Below are positions 31,014-39,591 of a stretch of 64,000 bases of DNA, in pieces. Within the stretch, counting starts at the first letter, position 1, and the number at the start of each line of letters is the position of its first letter. The notes below the pieces were generated by a model that saw only the letters and a list, made by a program, of their open reading frames with translations, was not told where the DNA came from and did no database searches. Made by a program: the position numbers and the translations under genes. This DNA comes from Motilibacter peucedani (GTDB taxonomy: Bacteria; Actinomycetota; Actinomycetes; Motilibacterales; Motilibacteraceae), in the NCBI RefSeq assembly GCF_003634695.1, contig NZ_RBWV01000013.1:186001-250000 (forward strand), in the 5' to 3' direction.

Positions 31014-32262
31014 GGCTCCGCTGCACCAGGCCGCGCGCCGCCAGCAGCGCCCACACCTGCGCGACGCACTCGTCGAGCGGGGTGTCGGCCGTGTCGATGC
31101 GCAGGTCGGCGTCGGCCGGCTCCTCGTAGGGGTCGGAGATGCCCGTGAACTCCGGGATCTCGCCCCGGCGCGCCTTGGCGTAGAGGCCCTTGCGGTCGCG
31201 CGCCTCGCACACCTCCAGCGGCGTCGCGACGTGCACCAGCACGTACTCGGCTCCCGCGGCCCGGGCCATCGCGCGCACCTCGTCGCGCACCGCGGCGTAG
31301 GGGGCGATGGGCGCGCACACGGCGGTGCCGCCGTGCCGGCCGACCTCCGCCGCCACCCAGCCGATGCGGCGCACGTTGAGCTCGCGGTCCGGGCGCGAGA
31401 AGCCCAGCCCCGACGACAGCATGGTGCGCACGACGTCGCCGTCGAGCAGCGTGGTCGTACGCGTCGACCGCTCGCGCAGCTGCTCGACGACCGCTCGGGC
31501 GACGGTCGACTTGCCCGAGCCGGAGAGCCCGGTGAACAGCACGACGAGCCCGCGCTCGGCCCTCGGCGGGCGCGACCTGCGCAGCGCCCCCTCGACCCCG
31601 TCGTAGGTGAAGCCCGCCGGGAGCGCCCCTCCGGCGGCCAGCAGCTCGTCGAGCTCGTCGTCGGAGAGCGGGCCGGCGACCGGCAGCACGACCGACGCCG
31701 CGCCGGCCGCGGCGCAGACGCGCCGGTGCAGCGCGGCTTCCTGCTCGGCAGGGAGGTCGGGATGCGCGGGGAGGGGCAGCGTACGCACCTGCCACCGCCC
31801 CTCGACGACGTCCGGCAGCTGCTCGAGCGCGCGCACCAGGTCGGTGGGCGCCCACGGCTGGCCGGCGCCGGTCAGCGCCACCAGCACGACGGGCGCAGGG
31901 CCCGCCTGCTCCTGCACGGCGGCCACGTCGTGGCGGTGCAGCGGGCGGCCGGTGGGCACGAGGACGGTGCCGGCCGCAGCGGGCACCAGGAGCCGCAGCG
32001 TGTCGAGCTCGCGGGCGCTGCGGTGCCGCAGACGTACGAGCGGTCCGGCGAGGCGGCCCTCCGCCGACGTCGCCACCGGGTCGACGGCAGCGAAGGGCAC
32101 GGCCTCGCGGTCGACGAGGACCACGCGGTCACCGGGCGAGATGCCCTCGGGGGCCACCAGCGGCACGGGCAGCTCCGCGACGTCGGCGGCCAGCAGCCCG
32201 TCGAGGGCGAGCTCGACGTCGTCGGCCCGGGCGTCGTCGATGCGCAGGGGGTGCTCGGTCAC
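30988..32262 (-). CDS. cysC: Adenylylsulfate kinase CysC with N-terminal PUA/ATP-sulfurylase-like region
   Basis: This is a 424-aa protein from GTG 32262. Residues ~1-230 form a beta-rich region (VPLVAPEGISPGDRVVLVDR, EGRLAGPLVRLRHRSAREL) recalling the PUA-like N-terminal domain of monomeric ATP sulfurylase, plus a degenerate second region. The APS kinase domain occupies ~235-424: P-loop LFTGLSGSGKSTVARAVVEQ near residue 245, LLDGDVVRTMLSSGLGFSRP, ELNVRRIGWVAAEV, DRKGLYAKARRGEIPEFTGI and SDPYEEP. It phosphorylates APS to PAPS. It lies outside the riboswitch-led operon, in the opposite direction, 2 kb away. Confidence 0.92.
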   Translation of the reverse strand: MTEHPLRIDDARADDVELALDGLLAADVAELPVPLVAPEGISPGDRVVLVDREAVPFAAVDPVATSAEGRLAGPLVRLRHRSARELDTLRLLVPAAAGTVLVPTGRPLHRHDVAAVQEQAGPAPVVLVALTGAGQPWAPTDLVRALEQLPDVVEGRWQVRTLPLPAHPDLPAEQEAALHRRVCAAAGAASVVLPVAGPLSDDELDELLAAGGALPAGFTYDGVEGALRRSRPPRAERGLVVLFTGLSGSGKSTVARAVVEQLRERSTRTTTLLDGDVVRTMLSSGLGFSRPDRELNVRRIGWVAAEVGRHGGTAVCAPIAPYAAVRDEVRAMARAAGAEYVLVHVATPLEVCEARDRKGLYAKARRGEIPEFTGISDPYEEPADADLRIDTADTPLDECVAQVWALLAARGLVQRSLSPAPATP

Positions 32263-32313
32263 GAGGCAAGAGTGCCTGGCGCGCGGCGCCCGGTGCGTGC
32301 CAGGGTGGCGGCC

Positions 32314-32991
32314 ATGACAGGGATCGCACGCTGGAAGGACCTCATCCTCGACGCCTCCGACGCGTCGGTGGCGCTCGAGTTCTGGTCGTCCGTGCTCGAG
32401 CTCGTCCCGGAGCAGCCCGACGGCAGCGCTGACGGCGTCATGCGCGGCGGCGAGCCCGGTCGCACCGTCTGGGTCAACGCGGTCCCCGAGCCCAAGACCG
32501 TGAAGAACCGGGTCCACCTCGACCTGGTGCGCGACGACCTCGACCGGCTGGTCGACCTCGGTGCCCGGGTCGTCATGACGCCGGAGCAGACGGGCGGGAG
32601 CTGGTCGGTCCTGGTCGACCCCGAGGGCAACGAGTTCTGCGTCTTCGCGCCGAAGCCGGGCGAGCCCAGCGCGCTCGTCGTCGACAGCAACGACCCCGTG
32701 CGCATCGCCGCCTGGTGGGCCGACGTCCTCGGTGCCCGGCTGGTGACGCCGTCCGACGGCGCACCCCGCTGGCTTGGCGAGGTCGAGGGGCTGCCCTTCG
32801 ACCTCATCAAGTTCGTGGGCGTGCCGGAGCCCAAGACGGTCAAGAACCGGATGCACTGGGACGTCGACGGCGAGACCGCCGCGCTGCTCGAGCGCGGTGC
32901 CACGCTGGTGCGCGCGAAGGGCGACGACATCCGCTGGGACGTGCTGGCCGACCCAGACGGCAACGAGTTCTGCGCCTTCGTCCCCGACTGA
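32314..32991 (+). CDS. VOC (glyoxalase/bleomycin-resistance-like) two-domain protein
   Basis: This is a 225-aa protein made of two tandem VOC modules. Each ends in the same pattern: VPEPKTVKNRVHLDL... DPEGNEFCVF in the first and VPEPKTVKNRMHWDV... DPDGNEFCAF in the second, so it arose by internal duplication. His (VHLDL, MHWDV) and Glu (GNEFC) are the usual metal ligands. Actinobacterial proteins of this kind are annotated glyoxalase-like, substrate unknown. It is divergent from cysC with 51 bp between starts. A longer upstream frame is a shadow of cysC. Confidence 0.88.
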   Translation: MTGIARWKDLILDASDASVALEFWSSVLELVPEQPDGSADGVMRGGEPGRTVWVNAVPEPKTVKNRVHLDLVRDDLDRLVDLGARVVMTPEQTGGSWSVLVDPEGNEFCVFAPKPGEPSALVVDSNDPVRIAAWWADVLGARLVTPSDGAPRWLGEVEGLPFDLIKFVGVPEPKTVKNRMHWDVDGETAALLERGATLVRAKGDDIRWDVLADPDGNEFCAFVPD

Positions 32992-33034
32992 AGCGGGCGC
33001 GTGAGCCGCGGGCGCGGCGGGTAGTCCGTGGCGC

Positions 33035-33931
33035 ATGGGCTTCGACGACCAGCGGGTCGATGTGTCAGGTGTCGACGACCGCCGCGGCGGCGGCCTGGGG
33101 GGCGGCGCGCTCGCCGCAGGCGGTGGCGGCCTCGGTGTCGTCGGCGTGGTGGTCTACGTGCTGTTCCAGCTGCTGGGCGGCGGCTCGAGCGGCGGCTTCG
33201 ACGTCTCGGGCCTGCAGGGCGTCGGTGGCGCCACGGGCACCGGCACCGGCGAGACGGCCCAGCAGCTCAGCGACCGCTGCAACTCCGACGGCGCCATCGA
33301 GAAGTACGACGACTGCTACGTCATCAAGTCCTACAACGAGATCAACGAGGTCTGGACCGCGGAGCTGCAGCGGCGCGGCGCGCGCTACTCCGACCCGCGG
33401 CTCTCGTTCTTCAGCTCGGCGACGACCACCGGCTGCGGGCGTGCCACCGCGTCCGTCGGGCCGTTCTACTGCCCGCCGGACCAGGAGGTCTTCATGGATC
33501 TCGACTTCCTGGCCCAGCTGCAGAGCCAGTTCGGCGCGCAGGGCCGCTACGCGCAGTCCTACATCGTGGCGCACGAGGTCGGTCACCACCTGCAGAACCT
33601 GTTCGGCACCGAGGAGAAGGTGCGCGCGGCGCAGCAGGCGCAGCCGCGGCAGACCAACGCGCTGTCGGTGGAGCTCGAGCTGCAGGCCGACTGCTACGCC
33701 GGCGCCTACGGCAAGCTCGCCGACGAGCACGGCAACCAGACCATCACCCCGGACCAGCTCGACGAGGCGCTCAACGCCGCTGCGGCCGTCGGTGACGACG
33801 CCATCCAGCGCAAGACCAGCGGCTCGGTCGACCCCGACTCCTTCACCCACGGCACCTCGGCCCAGCGGCGCGCGGCGTTCTCGACGGGCTACGCCAACGG
33901 CGACATCGACGACTGCGCCTTCTCGGTCTGA
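33035..33931 (+). CDS. Membrane-anchored neutral zinc metallopeptidase (YpfJ family)
   Basis: This is a 298-aa protein. The short acidic N-terminus MGFDDQRVDVSGVDDRRGGG and one membrane segment (GGLGVVGVVVYVLFQLLGGG) are typical of the family. The peptidase domain has YNEINEVWTAELQRRGARYS, CGRATASVGPFYCPPDQEVF, zinc motif HEVGHH at residues 180-185, then LELQADCYAGAY supplying the third ligand Glu. Length is typical (~290 aa). The active domain should face outward; substrate unknown. It starts 43 bp after the VOC gene. Confidence 0.92.
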   Translation: MGFDDQRVDVSGVDDRRGGGLGGGALAAGGGGLGVVGVVVYVLFQLLGGGSSGGFDVSGLQGVGGATGTGTGETAQQLSDRCNSDGAIEKYDDCYVIKSYNEINEVWTAELQRRGARYSDPRLSFFSSATTTGCGRATASVGPFYCPPDQEVFMDLDFLAQLQSQFGAQGRYAQSYIVAHEVGHHLQNLFGTEEKVRAAQQAQPRQTNALSVELELQADCYAGAYGKLADEHGNQTITPDQLDEALNAAAAVGDDAIQRKTSGSVDPDSFTHGTSAQRRAAFSTGYANGDIDDCAFSV

Positions 33932-33955
33932 GGCCGCCGCCCCCTCGGGCCCGGC

Positions 33956-35209
33956 TCAGCGCGCGAGGCTGACCCGCGGCTCGCGCAGCAGGTCGACCCG
34001 CTCGTCGTCGGTCGCGAGCAGGCGGCGCCAGAGGTCCTCGCGCGCGACCTGCACGGCACCGGTGACCACCGCGTCCTGAGCCAGGGTGGAGAGCTCGACG
34101 CGCGGGCTGTGCAGGGTGAGCCGGTCGAGCCGCACCTGGATGGCCTCGGTGAGCAGCGAGCCGGCGCGGGCGATGCCGCCGCCGATGACGAGCGCGTCGG
34201 GGTTGAGGGCCAGCACGACCGGCGCGATGGCTGCCGCGAAGACCTCGGCGACCTCCGCGACCACGCTGCGGGCGGTCTCGTCGCCCCCCGCAGCGGCCTC
34301 GAAGACGAGGGCCGCGTCGGCGGCGCCACGGGTGCCGGACAGCAACGGGTGGAGCGCCGAGGTCGGCACATCGGCCGCCGCCGCGGCCGCCCGCGCCACG
34401 ATGCCGGCCGTGCCGATGCGCGCCTCGAGCGGGCCCTGCTCGGCCATGCCGATGCGCACGGGCGCGCCGCGCGGCGAGACGTAGCCGATCTCGCCCGCCG
34501 CCGCGGTGGCGCCCCGGTGCACCACGCCGTCGATGACGATGCCGGCGCCGAGCCGTTCGCCCCACTGCACCGCGAGCAGCGTGTGCGGCGGCGACACCTG
34601 GGACGCGTAGACGGCGCTCGCCACCAGGTTGGCGTTGTTCTCCAGGCGCAGGGGGGCGCGGAACGTCGCTTCCAGCTGCTCGAGCAGGGCCATGCTCGAC
34701 CACTGCCCGCGCGCTCCGGCGAAGGAGATGCGGCCCTCTGCGTCGACGATGCCAGGCGTGCCAACGGTGAGCCCTGCGACGGCGTCGACGCCCAGCCCGG
34801 CCTCGGAGAGCGCACCGTCGACGGCGGTGCTCAGCGCGCGCAGCATCGCGTCGGTGCCGTCGTCGGCAGGCCCCGAGCCGTCGGCGGCGACGGGCTCCCG
34901 GACGAGTGCGAGCCAGCGGCCGGTGAGGTCGGCGACGGCGACGGCCACGGAGTGCACGCCGAGGTCGACGCCGAGCACGTGCGCCGCGCTGCCGGCGAGC
35001 TGCACGCGTACGGCTGGGCGTCCGAGCCCGCCCTCCTGCGAGGGGGTCGAGGGGACCAGGAGCCCCTCGGCCACCAGGTCCTCGACCGCCAGCGCGACGG
35101 TCGGCCGGGCCAGCCCCGTGGCCGCGACGAGCTCGGCGATGCGCTGCCCCGCAGGAGCGGCGAGCCGCACGGCGTTCAGCACGAGGGCGGTGTTGAGCCG
35201 ACGCGGCAC
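33956..35209 (-). CDS. ROK family transcriptional regulator
   Basis: This is a 417-aa protein from GTG 35209 (VPRRLNTALVLNAVR). N-terminal winged helix (residues ~5-65): RIAELVAATGLARPTVALAV and EDLVAEGLL. ROK domain: VLGVDLGVHSVAVAVADLTG, GLTVGTPGIVDAEG, LENNANLVASAVYA and LALNPDALVIGGGIA. The ROK zinc motif (CxCGxxGCxE) is absent: after AAGEIGYVSPRGAPVRIGMA there is no cysteine, so this is a zinc-free variant. It is divergent from a sugar ABC importer that it very probably represses, with an operator-like palindrome at 35286-35296. Confidence 0.9.
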   Translation of the reverse strand: MPRRLNTALVLNAVRLAAPAGQRIAELVAATGLARPTVALAVEDLVAEGLLVPSTPSQEGGLGRPAVRVQLAGSAAHVLGVDLGVHSVAVAVADLTGRWLALVREPVAADGSGPADDGTDAMLRALSTAVDGALSEAGLGVDAVAGLTVGTPGIVDAEGRISFAGARGQWSSMALLEQLEATFRAPLRLENNANLVASAVYASQVSPPHTLLAVQWGERLGAGIVIDGVVHRGATAAAGEIGYVSPRGAPVRIGMAEQGPLEARIGTAGIVARAAAAAADVPTSALHPLLSGTRGAADAALVFEAAAGGDETARSVVAEVAEVFAAAIAPVVLALNPDALVIGGGIARAGSLLTEAIQVRLDRLTLHSPRVELSTLAQDAVVTGAVQVAREDLWRRLLATDDERVDLLREPRVSLAR

Positions 35210-35247
35210 GCGACACCGCCTTCTTCGAGTCGGGTGCAGGCGGATCC

Positions 35248-35276
35248 TTGTGCACCTGCGCGCCACACGTTATAAA
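35248..35276 (+). promoter_or_regulatory. Promoter of the sugar ABC transporter operon
   Basis: TTGTGC (35248-35253) and TATAAA (35271-35276) are separated by exactly 17 bp, close to the housekeeping consensus, in one of the few A+T-rich patches of the window. Predicted transcription start is near 35283, about 100 nt before the binding-protein ATG. A divergent promoter for the ROK gene may overlap it (TATAAC on the minus strand). Confidence 0.6.
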
Positions 35277-35285
35277 GGCAGCGTT

Positions 35286-35296
35286 CTTTAGTAAAG
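35286..35296. promoter_or_regulatory. Candidate ROK operator
   Basis: CTTTAGTAAAG is an 11-bp palindrome around a central base, located at or just past the predicted start of transcription. A related half-conserved copy, GTTATAAAG, lies at 35269-35277 over the -10 box. Placement suits repression by the divergently encoded ROK protein. Confidence 0.5.
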
Positions 35297-35384
35297 CGCC
35301 TCGCGTCCACCTGGGTCGACCGACCCGCACCCCCGCCGTCGTCCGCACCACCCGCGTCGGACCACCGCTCTCCTGAGGAGCCCC

Positions 35385-36677
35385 ATGCCACGACGTCTAC
35401 CCCTCGCCTCCGTCGGAGCCGGGGTCCTGGCCCTCGCGCTGGCCGCCTGCGGCGGCGGCACCGGCAGCGACAACGCCGGCGGCGGCAGCAGCGCCGGCAC
35501 TCCCGCGGCCGGCGCCTCGAGCGCGGGCGGCTCGGCGAAGCCGACCACCATCAAGCTGGTCGCCGCCGAGTACTCCAAGGACCACACGGCCGCCTTCTGG
35601 AACGACTTCGCCACCGCCTACAAGGCGAAGACCGGCAACACGCTCGACGTGCAGGTCGTGAGCTGGGACGCGATCGACCAGACCAGCAGCACGATGATCC
35701 AGAACAACAACGCGCCCGACATCCTCAACCTCAACGTCTACGCGAGCTACGCGAAGGACGGCCTGCTCTACAGCGCCGACGACGTGCTCAGCCCCGACGT
35801 CAAGAGCGACATCCTGCCGGCGTTCGTCAAGAGCGGCACCTTCGACGGCAAGATGTACGGCTTCCCCGACCTCTCGTCCGCCCGCGCGTTCTTCTACAAC
35901 AAGGACCTCTTCACCAAGGCGGGCATCTCGGCGCCTCCCAAGACGTGGGACGAGTTCGAGGCCGACGCCAAGAAGATCCAGGCGCTCGGCAGCGGCACCA
36001 TCGGCTACGCCATGCCGCTCGGTCCCGAGGAGGCTCAGGGCGAGTTCTCCATCTGGGCGTTCAACAACGGCGGTGACTGGAAGTCCGACGGCAAGTGGAC
36101 GATCAACTCGCCCGCCAACGTCGAGACCCTCACCTTCATGAAGAAGCTCGCCACCGTCGACAAGGTGACGCAGAACAACCCGGCCAAGACCAACCGCGCC
36201 GACGCGTTCAACCTGTTCAAGTCCGGCAAGGTCGGCATGATCGTGGGCTTCTCGCCGCTGGCCGCCGACCTCGACAAGGACGGCAAGGTCAACTACGGCG
36301 TCGCGCCGATGCCCACGAAGTCCGGCGAGCCGCAGACCTTCGGCGTCACCGACTACCTCATGGCGTTCAAGAAGTCGGGCAACCAGGACGCGGTCAAGGC
36401 GTTCTACGACCTCTACTACCAGAAGGACCAGATCAACACCTTCATCAAGGCCGAGGGCTTCCTGCCCGTCACCACCTCCGGCCTGCAGGTGTTCGGCTCG
36501 GACCCGAAGCTCAAGGTCTACCTCGACACGCTGCCCAACGTGCACCTGACGCCCACCGACGACCCCACCTGGGACAAGGTGAAGCTCGCGGTGCAGCAGA
36601 ACATCGGCGCCGGCATCACGGGCAACCCGAAGTCGGTCCTCGACCAGCTCCAGAAGACTGCTGAGAACGGCGGCTGA
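35385..36677 (+). CDS. Sugar ABC transporter substrate-binding lipoprotein (family 1)
   Basis: This is a 430-aa protein with signal peptide and lipobox ending ALAAC (Cys22), then a Gly/Ser/Ala linker. The family 1 solute-binding fold follows: IKLVAAEYSKDHTAAFWNDF, APDILNLNVYASYAKDGLLY, KMYGFPDLSSARAFFYNKDL, FTKAGISAPPKTWDEFEADA, then AFNLFKSGKVGMIVGFSPLA. MalE-type proteins bind mono- or oligosaccharides for MalFG-type permeases. It is first in a three-gene operon with two permease genes. No ATPase is present, so a shared MsiK-type ATPase elsewhere is expected, as known in actinomycetes. Confidence 0.95.
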   Translation: MPRRLPLASVGAGVLALALAACGGGTGSDNAGGGSSAGTPAAGASSAGGSAKPTTIKLVAAEYSKDHTAAFWNDFATAYKAKTGNTLDVQVVSWDAIDQTSSTMIQNNNAPDILNLNVYASYAKDGLLYSADDVLSPDVKSDILPAFVKSGTFDGKMYGFPDLSSARAFFYNKDLFTKAGISAPPKTWDEFEADAKKIQALGSGTIGYAMPLGPEEAQGEFSIWAFNNGGDWKSDGKWTINSPANVETLTFMKKLATVDKVTQNNPAKTNRADAFNLFKSGKVGMIVGFSPLAADLDKDGKVNYGVAPMPTKSGEPQTFGVTDYLMAFKKSGNQDAVKAFYDLYYQKDQINTFIKAEGFLPVTTSGLQVFGSDPKLKVYLDTLPNVHLTPTDDPTWDKVKLAVQQNIGAGITGNPKSVLDQLQKTAENGG

Positions 36678-36679
36678 CC

Positions 36680-37681
36680 GTGCCCCAGCACGACCCCTCG
36701 TCCCCGGCGGCGGTCACCGCACCGACGGTGACCGCCGGCGGGGGCGCGCTGACGCTGGAGCCCGCCGGGGCCCCGCGTCGCCGTCGGCGCTACACCGGCA
36801 CGCGCACCTCGCCGCTGCAGGCGCTGCTGTGGCTGGGCCCGGCGCTCGCCCTCATCGTGGGCGTCGTCATCTTCCCGGCCTACGAGCTGGTCCGCGCCGC
36901 CTTCAGCAGGTACTCCATCACCGGGCTGCGGCTCGGCGGGGCCGGCGGCCGCAACTTCGACCAGGTCCTGCACCACCCCGAGCTCGGCACGGTGCTGCTC
37001 AACACGCTGGTCTGGGTGGTCTCGGTGGTCGCGCTCACCGTGCTGATCAGCCTGGCGCTCGCGCAGTTCCTCACCAAGGACTTCGCGGGCAGGCGGTTCG
37101 TGCGCTACGCGATCATCGTGCCGTGGGCGGCGTCGCTGGTCATCACGGCCAAGACGTTCGTGCTGGTCTACGACTACTACTACGGCACGCTCAACCTCGT
37201 GCTGACCAAGCTCCACGTCATCAGCACGCCGATCGACTTCCTCGGCAGCGACTCCTGGATCATGCCCTCGATGGTGCTGGTGGGCGTGTTCGTCTCCATC
37301 CCGTTCACCGCCTTCGTCTTCGTCGCGGGCCTCAACGCGATCCCGCACGACGTCTACGAGGCGGCCCGCATGGACGGCGCCAGCTCCTGGCAGGTCTACC
37401 GCTCGGTGACCCTGCCGCTGCTGCGTCCGGCTCTGCTGGTCGCGAGCGTGCTGAACATCATCTACGTGTTCAACTCGTTCCCCATCATCTGGACGCTCAA
37501 CGACCGCAACCCCGGGTTCGGCCACGACACCACCATCACGTTCATGTACAAGCTGGCGTTCAAGAGCGCCGAGAAGGACGTGGGCATGTCCGCAGCAGCA
37601 GGCGTCTTCAACGTGCTGCTCATCCTGGTGGTCGTCATGGCCTACCTGAAGGTGACGAGCTGGCGGGAGGAGACCGCGTGA
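36680..37681 (+). CDS. Sugar ABC transporter permease, MalF-like
   Basis: This is a 333-aa protein from GTG 36680, two bases after the binding-protein stop. The basic N-terminus (PRRRRRYTGTRTSPLQALLW) is followed by six membrane helices. The cytoplasmic EAA loop EAARMDGASSWQVYRSVTLP near residues 227-246 contacts the ATPase. AFKSAEKDVGMSAAAGVFNV lies before the last helix, as in MalF/UgpA-type permeases. Its stop overlaps the GTG of the second permease (GTGA). Confidence 0.95.
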   Translation: MPQHDPSSPAAVTAPTVTAGGGALTLEPAGAPRRRRRYTGTRTSPLQALLWLGPALALIVGVVIFPAYELVRAAFSRYSITGLRLGGAGGRNFDQVLHHPELGTVLLNTLVWVVSVVALTVLISLALAQFLTKDFAGRRFVRYAIIVPWAASLVITAKTFVLVYDYYYGTLNLVLTKLHVISTPIDFLGSDSWIMPSMVLVGVFVSIPFTAFVFVAGLNAIPHDVYEAARMDGASSWQVYRSVTLPLLRPALLVASVLNIIYVFNSFPIIWTLNDRNPGFGHDTTITFMYKLAFKSAEKDVGMSAAAGVFNVLLILVVVMAYLKVTSWREETA

Positions 37682-38559
37682 GCGCCGCAGCGACGACGAC
37701 CGGCACCACCGCGTACCACTCCCGGCCGGTCAGCGGGTGGGCGCGCAACCGGCGCATCGTCCTGCCGGTCGTCGGAGCGCTGGTGGCGCTCGTCTTCCTG
37801 GCGCCCTACATCGTCATGCTGCTCAACTCCCTGCGGCCCAGCAGCGACGTCGTCCAGACGCCGGCCTCGCTGCTGCCGCGCCACTGGCAGCTCTCGACCT
37901 ACAGCGACGTGCTGGGCGACACCCGCTTCCTCAACTGGCTCAAGACCTCGGTGCTGGTGGCGTGCGCGTCGACGCTCATCGTCGTCGTGGTCTCGATCCC
38001 CGCGGCCTACTTCACCGCACGCTTCCGCTTCCCGGGCCGCACCGCGTTCCTGCTGCTCGTGCTCGTGACCCAGATGTTCTCGCCGACCTCGCTGGTCGTC
38101 GGGCTCTACCGCGAGTTCTTCAGCCTCAACCTGGTCAACACCTACCTCGCGATCATCCTCACCAACGCGGCCTTCAACCTGGCCTTCGCGGTGTGGATCC
38201 TGCAGGGGTTCTTCGCCTCCATCCCCAAGGAGGTCGACGAGGCCGCCAACCTCGACGGGTGCGGCCGGGTCGCCACCCTGCTGCGCATCATGCTGCCGCT
38301 GACGCTGCCGGGCGTCGTGACCGCGGTGGTGTTCACGTTCATCGCGGCCTGGAACGAGTACGTCGTCGCGCTCACCCTGATGCTCGACGAGTCGAAGAAG
38401 CCGCTGACGGTGGGCATCACGTCCTACGTCACCGGCTACGAGCAGCACTGGGACCAGCTGTTCGCCGCCTCGGTCATCGCGATCGTGCCGGTCGTGGTGC
38501 TGTTCGCGGCGATCGAGAAGCACCTCGTCGGCGGGTTGACCGCCGGCTCGGTGAAGTAG
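37678..38559 (+). CDS. Sugar ABC transporter permease, MalG-like
   Basis: This is a 293-aa protein from GTG 37678. Six membrane helices; the first (IVLPVVGALVALVFLAPYIV) is followed by MLLNSLRPSSDV, the usual MalG start. EAA motif: EVDEAANLDGCGRVATLLRI near residue 185-200. AAWNEYVVALTLM and the ending EKHLVGGLTAGSVK are hallmarks of MalG/UgpE permeases. It forms the membrane channel with the MalF-like partner. A longer overlapping frame starting at 36829 is a shadow. Confidence 0.95.
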   Translation: MSAAATTTGTTAYHSRPVSGWARNRRIVLPVVGALVALVFLAPYIVMLLNSLRPSSDVVQTPASLLPRHWQLSTYSDVLGDTRFLNWLKTSVLVACASTLIVVVVSIPAAYFTARFRFPGRTAFLLLVLVTQMFSPTSLVVGLYREFFSLNLVNTYLAIILTNAAFNLAFAVWILQGFFASIPKEVDEAANLDGCGRVATLLRIMLPLTLPGVVTAVVFTFIAAWNEYVVALTLMLDESKKPLTVGITSYVTGYEQHWDQLFAASVIAIVPVVVLFAAIEKHLVGGLTAGSVK

Positions 38560-38562
38560 CCC

Positions 38563-39405
38563 TCAGCTCCCGTGGAGCGCGGCCCGCACGGCGGCGGGCC
38601 GGTTGGTGATGACGACGTCGACGCCGAGCCGCGCGCACAGCTCGGCGTCGGCGGCGGAGTCGACCGTCCACACGTGCACGCTGCGGCCGCGCTCGTGGGC
38701 CGCGGCCACCAGCTCGGGCCGCTCGCGCAGCAGCCCGATGCTCGGGCCGAAGCCGTCGACCCCGGAGGGCAGTCCGGCGACCGCGCCGGCGACGGCCCGC
38801 GGCGTCGCGATGCCGAGCCGCGCCCGGCTGGTCAGCCACACCAGCGGCAGCGCCGGCGCGAGGTCGGTGATCCGGCGCAGGGCCAGGGTGCTGAAGCTCA
38901 TCACCCGCACCGAGCTGCCCTGGCCCGGGCGCGGGCGGGCCAGGTCGTGCGCCGAGAGCAGGTCGACCAGGCTGCGCTCGACCCGACCGGCCCAGCGCGT
39001 CGGGTGCTTGGTCTCGATCGCGAGCTGCACGGGCCGGGGCGACGAGGCGACCAGGTCGAGCAGCCGCGAGAGGGTCAGCACCCCTCGCCCGCCCGGCTCG
39101 ATGCTGTCGTAGGCACCACCGGGCTGCGCCCACGACGCGAAGTCCAGCTGCTCGAGGTCGGCCAGCTCGAGGGTCGACACGACGCCCCGGCCGTCGGAGG
39201 TCCGGTCGACGCGCCGGTCGTGCACGCACACGAGGTGCCCGTCGCGGGTGAGCCGCACGTCGCACTCGAGCCCGTCGGCGCCGTCGGCCAGCGCCTTGGC
39301 GTAGGCCGCGAGCGTGTGCTCGGGGACGTCGGCCGAGGCGCCGCGGTGGGCGACGACGAGGGGCAGCGTCACCGTGGTCTGCGCGCGCGTGGTCTGCACG
39401 GGCAC
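38563..39405 (-). CDS. Glycerophosphodiester phosphodiesterase
   Basis: This is a 280-aa protein without signal peptide. GDPD motifs: LVVAHRGASADVPEHTLAAY at residues 15-34, ADGLECDVRLTRDGHLVCVH with catalytic Glu/Asp and HD, LAIETKHPTRW, and C-terminal VHVWTVDSAADAELCARLGV then DVVITNRPAAV. These residues coordinate the metal and hydrolyse glycerophosphodiesters to glycerol-3-phosphate and an alcohol. It is convergent with the ABC operon, 3 bp from its stop, so it is not part of it. Confidence 0.92.
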   Translation of the reverse strand: MPVQTTRAQTTVTLPLVVAHRGASADVPEHTLAAYAKALADGADGLECDVRLTRDGHLVCVHDRRVDRTSDGRGVVSTLELADLEQLDFASWAQPGGAYDSIEPGGRGVLTLSRLLDLVASSPRPVQLAIETKHPTRWAGRVERSLVDLLSAHDLARPRPGQGSSVRVMSFSTLALRRITDLAPALPLVWLTSRARLGIATPRAVAGAVAGLPSGVDGFGPSIGLLRERPELVAAAHERGRSVHVWTVDSAADAELCARLGVDVVITNRPAAVRAALHGS

Positions 39406-39591
39406 GAGCCTGCCTCTCGCGGGCGACGAGCAGGGGGAGGTGCCGGTGGCGTGCGTGGGACGCGCAGGTGAACACCTGCGGTCCGCGGGGCGCTCGGCAG
39501 CATGACGCCCTCCACGCTAGGCCCGCCGATAGCCTGGAGCCCGCGGGCACGCCGGACGACCGGCCCACCCGTCCGGCAGAGCGGGAGGAAC

